Part shown: positions 9,643-17,177 of the stretch, piece by piece
Layout of the letters: every line of letters starts with the position of its first letter
Numbering within the stretch: position 1 is the stretch's first letter
Assembly (NCBI GenBank): GCA_021202335.1
Contig: JAJQDE010000042.1
Location: forward strand, 27,442-91,441
From: Lachnospiraceae bacterium
Lineage (GTDB): Bacteria > Bacillota > Clostridia > Lachnospirales > Lachnospiraceae
Direction: 5' to 3'
DNA: 64,000 bases
The notes under the pieces: generated by a model
What the model saw: only the letters and a program-made list of their open reading frames with translations
What the model was told of the DNA's origin: nothing
Databases searched by the model: none
Made by a program: the position numbers and the translations under genes

Positions 9643-10128
9643 ATGGCAAATATAATTAAAGTAGGAATGGCTGACCTGAACGTGTGTAAAAGCCCTGAGG
9701 GAATTACGACGCTGGGGCTTGGCTCCTGCGTGGGGATATGCATAAGAGACCCGGTAGCTAAGGTTGGCGGTCTGGCACATGCCATGCTGCCCGACAGCAC
9801 GCAGATAGAGAACAATTCAAACCGATTTAAGTTTGCGGACACGGGTATTGAGGATTTGGTGAACAAGCTGATAGCGATGGGGGGCAAAAAGTCGCGCTTG
9901 GAGGCAAAAATCGCAGGCGGTGCGCAGATGTTTGCTTTTCAAAATAAATCGGATATGGTGCGCGTAGGCGAGCGCAATGTGGAGGCGAGTAAGAAAAAGC
10001 TTAAGGAGCTTGGCATCCCCCTGAAGGCTCAGGACACAGGTCTTAACTATGGCCGCACGATTATATTCTATCCGGAAACAGGCGATTTGGTAATCCGCTC
10101 CGCGGGAAAGCCGGAGAAAACAATATAA
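9643..10128 (+). CDS. cheD: CheD, chemoreceptor glutamine deamidase
   Basis: CheD converts receptor glutamines to glutamate and binds CheC. The cysteine-protease-like catalytic residues are in place: Cys29 in LGLGSCVGIC, His46 in GLAHAMLP, and a Thr near position 23, spaced as in the Thermotoga enzyme. The 161-residue length is normal. A ribosome site (AAAGAGATGG) precedes ATG 9643. Confidence 0.96.
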   Translation: MANIIKVGMADLNVCKSPEGITTLGLGSCVGICIRDPVAKVGGLAHAMLPDSTQIENNSNRFKFADTGIEDLVNKLIAMGGKKSRLEAKIAGGAQMFAFQNKSDMVRVGERNVEASKKKLKELGIPLKAQDTGLNYGRTIIFYPETGDLVIRSAGKPEKTI

Positions 10129-10146
10129 TGGGAATGGTGAACCGGA

Positions 10147-10542
10147 ATGATTGATAAGACGCGGCTGATTACGCCGTTTCTGATGCTTACCGCAGGAACA
10201 ATAGCATCAATTATTATGTATGTAAGAAATTTTGATTTAAATACCATGCTATGGACTTTATTGATTGTGCTGATAATATTTTACGTTTTGGGGGACATAG
10301 CAAGGTATCTGTACGCTTCCGTCAAGCCCCGTATCATACCGTCGGGGCAGCTTAGCCGTTTGGTGGAGGAAGCGCGCAGAAACGGCGACCTCACGGAAAA
10401 CGCGGAGGGTGAAAATGACGGTTCCGTGGAGGAGCTTGATGCAACAGATACAATATCTGACGAGGAGGGATATTCCGAGGAGGAGCTTGGCGAAAATGCG
10501 GAAGCAGATGCTTCCGGTTCCGAGGCTTCTGCTTCCGAATAG
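10147..10542 (+). CDS. Small membrane protein with acidic tail, function unknown
   Basis: The 131-residue protein has two hydrophobic segments, roughly residues 8-24 and 33-54, then a basic stretch (YASVKPRIIPSGQLSRLVEE), then a tail rich in Glu, Asp and Ser with an ESD/ASGSEASASE pattern. No family function was recognised. Its position between cheD and fliA, 18 bases after cheD, suggests co-expression with motility genes. The low-complexity acidic tail also appears in two later proteins of this region (14575-15180 and 31852-35592). Confidence 0.8.
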   Translation: MIDKTRLITPFLMLTAGTIASIIMYVRNFDLNTMLWTLLIVLIIFYVLGDIARYLYASVKPRIIPSGQLSRLVEEARRNGDLTENAEGENDGSVEELDATDTISDEEGYSEEELGENAEADASGSEASASE

Positions 10543-10587
10543 TTATATGGCAACATTGTAAACAAAAATTTGTGCTCGACAGGAATA

Positions 10588-10628
10588 CAAAACAAACAGA
10601 GTTTGTTTTGCAAACAGGGTTTGTTTTG
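10588..10628 (+). repeat. Three-arm inverted/direct repeat upstream of fliA
   Basis: Arm A, CAAAACAAAC (10588-10597), is the perfect reverse complement of arm B, GTTTGTTTTG (10601-10610), with a three-base loop. Arm B is repeated exactly at 10619-10628, and CAAAC at 10611-10615 can pair with its first half. Arm A can therefore form a 10-bp helix with either copy, so two exclusive hairpins are possible. The element lies in the 122-base gap before the sigma factor gene, 37 bases ahead of its start. This is what the sequence shows; a regulatory role is inferred. Confidence 0.6.
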
Positions 10629-10664
10629 GCATCATGTCGCTAACGCTCCGAAATGAGGTTTAAC

Positions 10665-11426
10665 ATGAATGATACTGCACGTAAAAAGCTGTGGGAGGAT
10701 TACGCTAAATTCAGGACGGCGGATATGCGCGAAAAGCTTATTTGGGAATACGCGCCATTGGTAAAGATAGTGGCGGGTCGGCTCAGCATGTATTTGGGGT
10801 ACAATGTGGAATACGAGGACTTAGTCAGCTATGGCATATTCGGTCTTATAGATGCCATAGATAAATTTGACGTGAGCAAAGAGGTTAAATTTGAAACCTA
10901 TGCAAGCCTTAGGATACGCGGCGCTATTCTCGACCAAATAAGGAAGATGGACTGGATTCCGAGGACAATCAGGCAGCGTCAGAGGCAGATAGACACTGCG
11001 ATGAAGGAATTGGAACAGAAAAACGGGCGGCCGCCTACTGACGCGGAGCTGGCTGCGCATATGGGAATAAGTCAGGATGAATTTGCTGAGTGGCAGAATC
11101 AGGTCAAGGCGGATAACATGATTTCCCTGAACGAATATTTGGAGCAGGGGAACGATATTTCATCCGAAAAGGGCATGGGATCAGGCTTTGGGGCGCCCGA
11201 GGGCGTGGTGGAGCGAAGCGAGCTTAAGGAAATGCTTGAGAAAGCGCTGGAGATTCTGACCGAGAAAGAGAAGAAGGTAATCCTGCTTTATTATTATGAG
11301 GAGCTTACTTTAAAGGAAATAAGCCGCGTGCTGGAGGTGTCCGAGTCGAGAGTGTCACAGCTTCACACACGGGCGCTGCAGAAAATGAAAACAAAGATGG
11401 GAAATTATATAGGTATATTGGATTAG
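10665..11426 (+). CDS. fliA: FliA/SigD, sigma-28 flagellar sigma factor
   Basis: This sigma-70-family factor directs late flagellar and chemotaxis genes. Region 2 is clear (YEDLVSYGIFGLIDAIDKFD, then VKFETYASLRIRGAILDQIR), region 3 follows (WIPRTIRQRQRQI), and region 4 ends the protein (LTLKEISRVLEVSESRVSQL). This is the FliA/WhiG class. An ATG at 10653 exists, but TGAGG at 10654-10658 stands six bases before the ATG at 10665, which is preferred. The location after cheD and before the rpsB block matches sigD in Bacillus subtilis. Confidence 0.96.
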   Translation: MNDTARKKLWEDYAKFRTADMREKLIWEYAPLVKIVAGRLSMYLGYNVEYEDLVSYGIFGLIDAIDKFDVSKEVKFETYASLRIRGAILDQIRKMDWIPRTIRQRQRQIDTAMKELEQKNGRPPTDAELAAHMGISQDEFAEWQNQVKADNMISLNEYLEQGNDISSEKGMGSGFGAPEGVVERSELKEMLEKALEILTEKEKKVILLYYYEELTLKEISRVLEVSESRVSQLHTRALQKMKTKMGNYIGILD

Positions 11427-11438
11427 TGAGGGATTGGC

Positions 11439-13025
11439 ATGAATGGATATTTTCAGATACATATAAGTGAAAAGGGCGTGAGTCTGCTGCTTTTCCCTCC
11501 GACGGGAGAGGGCAGTAAGCCCGGTCTGTCGGAGATAAGGGAATATCTTGACAGAATCGGCGTGCCATATGACGCTCCGGCAATCAACTCAGCCCTGGGT
11601 TCATTGAGGGAGGATGAGGTTGCCGTTTTTTTAACCCCGAATAAGATAGCGCCGGTGAGCGAGAAATGCTCTGTCGCAGTGATGGCGGACAGAATGACGG
11701 CGGTGCTGAGATTGTATCCGCCCTCTGCCGGAGGGCATCCGATAAGAAAAAATCAGATTATGGAGCAGATTGAGGCGCAGAAAATAAGCTACGGAATTGA
11801 TGAAAATGCAATTGATGAGGCACTGCTGGATAAACGCAACTGCACGGACATTGTTGTGGCAAGAGGACAGCAGCAGACAGCGGGAAAGGATGCGGTGATT
11901 GAGTATCGTTTTGATACCAATAATGATTCGCGTCCGGAGCTTAAGGAGGATGGGAGCGTGGACTTCTTTAAGCTGAATACGCTCCATCAGTGTACTAAGG
12001 GGCAGGTGCTTGCAGAGATTATTCCGGCTCAAAAGGGGCAGGACGGCATTGACGTGCTGGGAAAGGTATCGCCTGCAAGAGAGGTAAAGAAGGCTACCTT
12101 TGCTCACGGGAGAAATCTTGAAATTTCTCAGGACGGACTTCAGCTTATAAGTATGGTGGACGGTCATGCTTCGCTTGTGGACAGCACGGTTTTTGTGTCT
12201 GATGTGTACAGTGTTGAGGACGTGAGCACGGCGACCGGGAATATTGATTACCACGGCGATGTGGAGGTAAAGGGAAACGTCTGCGAGAATTTCAGCGTTA
12301 AGACGGACGGAAACGTGTTTGTGAAGGGCGTCGTGGAGGGCGCCGTGATAGAGGCGGGCGGAAACATTGTGATTGCAAGAGGCATGCACGGGCAGAACAA
12401 GGGGAGTCTTAAGGCGGGCGGAAATATTATCGCTAAATTTCTATCCGCCGCTGCCGTAAAGGCTGACGGATTTGTGGAGGCGGAGCAGATATTGAACTCC
12501 AATGTTGAAGCCGTTAATGTCAATGTCGAGGCAGGAAAAGGGCTTATCACCGGAGGAAGGGTGACGGCAAAGAGCGCCGTGAATGTAAGGAATGCCGGAT
12601 CGCCGATGGGGACTGCGACAATCATCGAGGTAGGAAGCGACCCTGAAATGAAAAAGCGTTTTGCCGAGCTGCAAAAGAGCGTCGGGGAAAAATCAAAGTC
12701 AATTTCTCAGATAAAGAGCGTGCTTGAGGAAACGGCAATGAAGATAAAGGCGGGAGCAAAGCTTTTGCCGGAGCAGCTTAAAAATGTAAAAATATTGCAG
12801 ACGACGCTTGCGCAGTCTCAGGCGCAGATACAGGAGGAGCTGAAGGAGCTTGAAGAGCTTGATAAGCTCCTGCAGGGTGATGATAACGCCCATATCAACG
12901 TGCGCGGCACGATGTATCAGGGGGTATCGGTGGCAATATCGGGAGCAAGCATGAACGTAAAAAATGAATATACTTTTTGCAAACTGATAAAAAAAGGCGC
13001 GGACATAGCCTCTACAACATTGTAG
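11439..13025 (+). CDS. FapA family protein (DUF342, polymer-forming)
   Basis: The 528-residue protein has a variable N-terminal part and, from about residue 175, the FapA/DUF342 region. The central part is a right-handed beta-helix pattern of short glycine turns (GDVEVKGNV, GNVFVKGVV, GGNIVIARGM, GGNIIAKFL). A coiled coil follows at about residues 405-480, rich in Glu, Gln and Leu. FapA-type proteins are frequent in flagellar operons of Firmicutes, but their exact function is not settled. It starts 12 bases after fliA, and a strong hairpin spans its stop codon. Confidence 0.88.
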   Translation: MNGYFQIHISEKGVSLLLFPPTGEGSKPGLSEIREYLDRIGVPYDAPAINSALGSLREDEVAVFLTPNKIAPVSEKCSVAVMADRMTAVLRLYPPSAGGHPIRKNQIMEQIEAQKISYGIDENAIDEALLDKRNCTDIVVARGQQQTAGKDAVIEYRFDTNNDSRPELKEDGSVDFFKLNTLHQCTKGQVLAEIIPAQKGQDGIDVLGKVSPAREVKKATFAHGRNLEISQDGLQLISMVDGHASLVDSTVFVSDVYSVEDVSTATGNIDYHGDVEVKGNVCENFSVKTDGNVFVKGVVEGAVIEAGGNIVIARGMHGQNKGSLKAGGNIIAKFLSAAAVKADGFVEAEQILNSNVEAVNVNVEAGKGLITGGRVTAKSAVNVRNAGSPMGTATIIEVGSDPEMKKRFAELQKSVGEKSKSISQIKSVLEETAMKIKAGAKLLPEQLKNVKILQTTLAQSQAQIQEELKELEELDKLLQGDDNAHINVRGTMYQGVSVAISGASMNVKNEYTFCKLIKKGADIASTTL

Positions 13026-13038
13026 GGGCTATTGCTTT
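13005..13038 (+). terminator. Probable terminator overlapping the fapA stop codon
   Basis: Arms 13005-13017 and 13020-13032 form a 13-bp helix with one G-T pair and a very tight loop, followed by TGCTTTATT, a weak T-rich tract. The stop codon at 13023-13025 lies inside the hairpin. It probably ends the long flagellar/chemotaxis transcript or lets only part of it through. Confidence 0.6.
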
Positions 13039-13060
13039 ATTAAAAAAAATATATTAAAAT
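13032..13060 (+). promoter_or_regulatory. Sigma-A-type promoter for the 13.1-15.2 kb unit
   Basis: TTGCTT at 13032-13037 and TAAAAT at 13055-13060 are separated by 17 bases of A/T-rich DNA. It directly follows the hairpin at the fapA stop, so the next three genes can be transcribed on their own. Confidence 0.6.
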
Positions 13061-13111
13061 AAAACGACTGTGGGATTTGTGATTGGGATTAAATCAGGGA
13101 GGTAAACAGCT

Positions 13112-13423
13112 ATGGCAATCAGTCCTGTATTGCTTAATGGAAGTATTCAGCAGACGGATAATGTTCTGCATGACCAGGTCAGGCAGGCCGAAAAGGGAGT
13201 GGTGGATCAGGGAAACATTCAGGTTGAGCACCAAAAGAAAGAGGATGTTCAGGCAAGGCAGGTAATGACTGCGGATGAAACGCTTATGAAGGAGGAGCGT
13301 TTTGATGCGAAGGAAAAAGGCAAAAACGGCTATTCCGGCGACGGAGGAAGAAAACGCAGGGAAGGGAAAAAGGACGGCAGAGTGGTGTCTAAGCCCACGG
13401 GCGGCTTTGACATGAAGGTTTAA
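13112..13423 (+). CDS. Small hydrophilic protein in the motility region, function unknown
   Basis: The 103-residue protein is polar and charged, with no membrane segment or signal peptide. The N-terminus (MAISPVLLNGSIQQTDNV) is the least low-complexity part; the second half is Lys/Arg/Gly-rich (GRKRREGKKDGR). Similar short hydrophilic proteins are common between fapA and the rpsB block in clostridial flagellar clusters, but no function was recognised. GGAGG at 13099-13103 supports the ATG at 13112. It has its own upstream promoter and is followed after 20 bases by the SwrB-like gene. Confidence 0.75.
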   Translation: MAISPVLLNGSIQQTDNVLHDQVRQAEKGVVDQGNIQVEHQKKEDVQARQVMTADETLMKEERFDAKEKGKNGYSGDGGRKRREGKKDGRVVSKPTGGFDMKV

Positions 13424-13443
13424 GGCGGAAAGGCAGGAAGAGA

Positions 13444-14574
13444 ATGAATTGGATGGAGATAATACTGCTTATTTTTGGGGCAGGCGCATTGGCGGCGAGC
13501 TTTATCATACCGGCAAAGACAAAAAGCGAGGATGAAGGGCAGCAGGCGGATGAAGAGCTTATAAGAGCTATGATGGAAAAGGAAATGGAAGCCGCAAGGG
13601 AAAGAGTGACCGAGGTGGTGGATGAAACGCTTGAATACGCGGTTGAAAAGACGGAGAGAGCATCAGAGCGCATTTCCAATGAAAAGATAATGGCGATAAG
13701 CGATTATGCGGAAACGGTGCTTTCGGATATCAATAAATCTCATCAGGAGGTTATGTTCCTCTATGATATGCTGAACGATAAACACAATAATCTTAAGGAA
13801 ACGGTAAAGCATGTCGACAAGACGGCAAAAGAGGCGGAGGAGGCAGCCAATGCCGCAGCAATAGCTCTTGCCGCGAAGGCTAAGGAGGACGCGGAGGCTA
13901 AGCAGAAAGAACAAAATCACGCGGAGGAGGCAAGAAAGGAAGAGCTTGAGCGGGCAGCTCTTGATAAGGAAACCCGCGAAAAGGAATATGCCAGAAGGCA
14001 GATGGCGCGGCTCATTCTTCCCCTGCAGCCACAGCTGCAGTTGCAGCCACAGCCGCAGTTGCAGCCAATCCCCTTAAAGCAGGATTTGAGGGCGTCCGGT
14101 CCGGAGCAAAAGCAGCCGGAGCTTAGACCGCTTATGGTAAAAAGAGTTGAGATTGTTCCCGCGGATATCGTAAATTCAAACGATATGCAGCCGGTGGCTG
14201 AAAAGGAAAATCATGGCGATGTGAGTGCGAATGACTTAAAGATATTAGGCTCACATTCCGAGGATATGAAGGTTGTTGATGCGAAGCCTGCGGATATCAG
14301 GCAGGTTGAGGTTTATTCGTTTGCGGAACAGGCGCCGCACATTGAAAGACCCGTAAAGCGGGAAGAACAGGCAGCGCCGCTTGAGAATACGATGAACGTG
14401 ATGAAGCAGCAGGAGCAGGCGCAGCAGGCTGCGGATGACGCGGCGGAGAATAATAACGACAGGATTTTGCGGCTGCATAAGCTGGGCGTGTCTAATGTGG
14501 ATATTGCAAAGGAGCTTGGTCTTGGAGTGGGTGAGGTAAAGCTTGTCATAAATCTGTTCAAGGGGGCTGTGTAA
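13444..14574 (+). CDS. SwrB-like membrane-anchored coiled-coil protein (DUF6115-like C-terminus)
   Basis: One N-terminal membrane segment (residues 3-23) is followed by a long Glu/Ala/Lys-rich coiled coil to about residue 185, a Gln/Pro/Leu repeat (LQPQLQLQPQPQLQPIPL), and a final 40-residue helix-turn-helix-like domain (ILRLHKLGVSNVDIAKELGL, then GEVKLVINLF). In Bacillus subtilis, swrB lies between sigD and rpsB and encodes an anchored coiled-coil protein that activates flagellar assembly. Here the gene lies between fliA and rpsB with the same architecture, though it is about twice as long as SwrB (167 residues). The functional link is inferred from position and build, not shown. Confidence 0.65.
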   Translation: MNWMEIILLIFGAGALAASFIIPAKTKSEDEGQQADEELIRAMMEKEMEAARERVTEVVDETLEYAVEKTERASERISNEKIMAISDYAETVLSDINKSHQEVMFLYDMLNDKHNNLKETVKHVDKTAKEAEEAANAAAIALAAKAKEDAEAKQKEQNHAEEARKEELERAALDKETREKEYARRQMARLILPLQPQLQLQPQPQLQPIPLKQDLRASGPEQKQPELRPLMVKRVEIVPADIVNSNDMQPVAEKENHGDVSANDLKILGSHSEDMKVVDAKPADIRQVEVYSFAEQAPHIERPVKREEQAAPLENTMNVMKQQEQAQQAADDAAENNNDRILRLHKLGVSNVDIAKELGLGVGEVKLVINLFKGAV

Positions 14575-15180
14575 ATGAAAGCGAAGTACATATTAAGAGG
14601 GCTGGGGCTTGGAATGATTATCACGGCTGTGGTAATGAGCGCCTATACAAGAAGCGCCGTCGCAGACGCAAGGGCGGATGTGCTGAATGAATATGGAATC
14701 ACGCAGGGAACCCTTGAAACTGAAACGGTTGCCGAAACACAAAGCGATACGGAGGCTGCTTCGGAGGAAGCGGATGAGCCGGTGATTGAGCGTGACGAAA
14801 CGCTTGAGTCACAGATTAATTCCGTGCTTGACGCTGCGGCAGAGTCAGAGCCGGAAGCTCCGGAGGCTGCTTTGGAAAGCGAAACCGCAGCTTCGGACGA
14901 AGCTAAAGAGGAAGCCTCGGAGCCGGAAGCGTCTGACGATGCCGATACGTCCGATAAGCCGGAGGACGACCGGGCACAGGCGGTGACGATTGAAATTTCC
15001 AAAGGCGACGACTCCGGCTCCGTGTCAAGGAAGCTGTATAACGCGGGGCTTGTGGAGAACGCATCGGAGTTTGACGCGTTTTTGATGCAGCACGGCTATG
15101 ACAAAAAGATTAATACCGGAACAAAGCTTATATATCCTGATGATTCGTGGCAGGAGATTGCCGAGAAGCTGACAAGGTAA
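14575..15180 (+). CDS. Membrane-anchored MltG/YceG-like protein lacking the lytic domain
   Basis: The 201-residue protein has a single N-terminal membrane segment, an acidic linker rich in Glu, Ala, Ser and Thr (about residues 40-135), and a C-terminal domain of about 65 residues: VTIEISKGDDSGSVSRKLYN, GLVENASEFD and a closing SWQEIAEKLTR. This matches the LysM-like subdomain found at the start of MltG endolytic transglycosylases. The catalytic part of MltG (about 200 further residues) is absent. It starts directly after the previous stop, behind AAGGGGG, so it is coupled to the SwrB-like gene. It may bind cell wall but should not cut it. Confidence 0.7.
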   Translation: MKAKYILRGLGLGMIITAVVMSAYTRSAVADARADVLNEYGITQGTLETETVAETQSDTEAASEEADEPVIERDETLESQINSVLDAAAESEPEAPEAALESETAASDEAKEEASEPEASDDADTSDKPEDDRAQAVTIEISKGDDSGSVSRKLYNAGLVENASEFDAFLMQHGYDKKINTGTKLIYPDDSWQEIAEKLTR

Positions 15181-15210
15181 AAAAATTGAGAGAAAATTGA
15201 GAGAAAAGAT

Positions 15211-15239
15211 AAAAGACCTCTTGCGTGAGAGGTCTTTTT
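15211..15239 (+). terminator. Intrinsic terminator after the motility region
   Basis: AAAAGACCTCT (15211-15221) and AGAGGTCTTTT (15228-15238) form a perfect 11-bp stem with loop TGCGTG, ending in a T tract. It separates the flagellar genes from rpsB. Confidence 0.9.
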
Positions 15240-15310
15240 ATGTTATGTTATTAATGTTGCGGCTGTGTAAAGACACGCCGGCAGCGGAAAATAATATACA
15301 ATATTCAAGT

Positions 15311-15405
15311 CTGTCGATTTGCGGCCCATGCCGGTGACGCTTTCGGTAGCCCGCAGAGCTGACGCAGACAGGTGGCGGAATATCCGCAGAAAATGGAGGT
15401 AAAAA
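15311..15405 (+). promoter_or_regulatory. Structured 5' leader of rpsB
   Basis: Three nested or successive helices are visible: CTGTC (15311-15315) with GACAG (15367-15371), TGCGG (15320-15324) with CCGCA (15351-15355), and GCGGA (15375-15379) with TCCGC (15383-15387). The ribosome site GGAGG at 15395-15399 follows directly. Ribosomal protein S2 is known to repress its own mRNA in several bacteria, so autoregulation is plausible. No clear -35/-10 pair was found in 15240-15310. Confidence 0.4.
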
Positions 15406-16143
15406 ATGAGCGTTATTTCAATGAAGCAGTTGTTGGAGGCAGGTGTTCATTTCGGACATCAGACAAGAAGATGGAACCCTAAAATGGCTCCCTATATCTT
15501 TACGGAGAGAAACGGTATTTACATTATCGACTTACAGAAATCAGTAGGTAAGGTTGACGAGGCATACAGGGCTGTTGCGGATATCGCGGCGCAGGGCGGC
15601 ACAATCCTTTTTGTCGGCACAAAGAAGCAGGCACAGGATGCAGTGCGCACGGAAGCAGAGCGCTGCAATATGTTCTATGTAAATGAAAGATGGCTTGGAG
15701 GCATGCTCACAAACTTCAAGACAATCAGAAGCAGAATTGCAAGATTAAAGGCAATCGAGAAGATGTCAGAGGACGGTACATTTGATGTTCTTCCTAAGAA
15801 GGAAGTCATTAAGCTTAAGAAAGAATGGGAAAAGCTTGAAAAGAACCTTGGCGGCATTAAGAATATGACAAAGCTGCCGGATGCGATTTTTGTGGTTGAC
15901 CCTAAGAAGGAAAGAATTTGCGTGCAGGAGGCTCATACGCTCGGTATTCCTCTTATCGGCATCGCTGATACAAACTGCGACCCGGAGGAGCTTGATTATG
16001 TGATTCCCGGAAATGATGATGCAATCAGAGCGGTCAAGCTGATTGTTTCAGCCATGGCAGATGCAGTTATCGAGGCAAATCAGGGCGAGATTATGACGGA
16101 CGCGGAACCGGAAGCAGAGGAAGTTATGGAGGAGGAAGCATAG
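15406..16143 (+). CDS. rpsB: 30S ribosomal protein S2
   Basis: S2 is a late-assembling protein on the small-subunit shoulder. The N-terminus is typical ([20 protein letters not shown]), with [14 protein letters not shown] and [14 protein letters not shown] also conserved. The 245-residue length is normal, with an acidic tail ([12 protein letters not shown]). It is followed after one base by tsf, the universal rpsB-tsf order. Confidence 0.99.
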   Translation: MSVISMKQLLEAGVHFGHQTRRWNPKMAPYIFTERNGIYIIDLQKSVGKVDEAYRAVADIAAQGGTILFVGTKKQAQDAVRTEAERCNMFYVNERWLGGMLTNFKTIRSRIARLKAIEKMSEDGTFDVLPKKEVIKLKKEWEKLEKNLGGIKNMTKLPDAIFVVDPKKERICVQEAHTLGIPLIGIADTNCDPEELDYVIPGNDDAIRAVKLIVSAMADAVIEANQGEIMTDAEPEAEEVMEEEA

Positions 16144-16144
16144 T

Positions 16145-17080
16145 ATGGCTATTACGGCAGCAATGGTAAAGGAGTTAAGAGAAATGACGGGTGCAGGCAT
16201 GATGGACTGCAAGAAGGCTCTTAACGAAACGAACGGAAATATGGACGAAGCCGTTGAATATTTGAGAAAGAACGGACAAGCTAAGGCTGAAAAGAAGGCA
16301 AGCCGTATTGCGGCTGAGGGTCTTTGCAAGGTTATGACTGACGGCGACAGAGCGGCTGCGGTTGTTGAGGTTAATTCGGAAACGGACTTTGTGGCAAAGA
16401 ATGAGCAGTTCCAAAGCTTTGTGGCGGCAGTTGCAAAGCAGGCGCTTTGCACTTCATCGAAGGATATCGATGCATTCCTTGCTGAGCCATGGAATGAGGA
16501 CGCATCTAAGACGGTAAGCGATGCGCTTGTAGATAAGGTTGCCGTTATTGGAGAGAAGCTCAGCATCAGACGCTTTGAGAAGGTTGTTGCTGAAAACGGC
16601 TGCGTAGTGACATATACGCACGGCGGCGGAAAAATCGGCGTTATTGTTGAGGCGGAAACCGCAGTGGTAAACGATGCGGTTAAGGAAGCTCTGACAAATC
16701 TTGCAATGCAGGTTGCGGCGCTTTATCCTAAGTATGTATCTTCCGATGAGGTTTCGGAGGAGTACAAGGCTCATGAGAAGGAAATCATCACAGAGCAGAT
16801 TAAGAACGACCCGAAGATGGCAGGAAAGCCCGAGAAGGTTATAGAGGGCGCCGTAAACGGACGTCTTAATAAGGAGCTTAAAGAGGTTTGTTTGCTTGAG
16901 CAGGTGTATGTTAAGGCTGAGGACGGAAAGCAGACGGTTAAGCAGTATGTCGATTCGGTAGCTAAGGCGAACGGCACGGATATCACGATTAAGAGATTTG
17001 TGCGTTTTGAAACCGGCGAGGGTATCGAAAAGAAGGTTGACGACTTTGCGGCTGAGGTTGCAGCACAGGCAGGAATGTAA
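16145..17080 (+). CDS. tsf: Translation elongation factor Ts
   Basis: EF-Ts exchanges GDP for GTP on EF-Tu. The N-terminal UBA-like domain (VKELREMTGAGMMDCKKAL) and the TDFVAKN motif of the core (VNSETDFVAKNEQF) are visible. Length 311 residues, in the normal range. A terminator follows at 17103. Confidence 0.99.
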   Translation: MAITAAMVKELREMTGAGMMDCKKALNETNGNMDEAVEYLRKNGQAKAEKKASRIAAEGLCKVMTDGDRAAAVVEVNSETDFVAKNEQFQSFVAAVAKQALCTSSKDIDAFLAEPWNEDASKTVSDALVDKVAVIGEKLSIRRFEKVVAENGCVVTYTHGGGKIGVIVEAETAVVNDAVKEALTNLAMQVAALYPKYVSSDEVSEEYKAHEKEIITEQIKNDPKMAGKPEKVIEGAVNGRLNKELKEVCLLEQVYVKAEDGKQTVKQYVDSVAKANGTDITIKRFVRFETGEGIEKKVDDFAAEVAAQAGM

Positions 17081-17102
17081 TAAATATAGAATGGAATAAC
17101 AG

Positions 17103-17134
17103 AATAACGCCTTGGTTACAGGGCGTTATTTTTT
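17103..17134 (+). terminator. Intrinsic terminator after tsf
   Basis: AATAACGCC (17103-17111) pairs with GGCGTTATT (17122-17130), followed by TTTT. It closes the rpsB-tsf unit. Confidence 0.9.
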
Positions 17135-17177
17135 ATCGTATAGGAAAATTAGCGATAACAATAAAGCAGGGTGGTTT

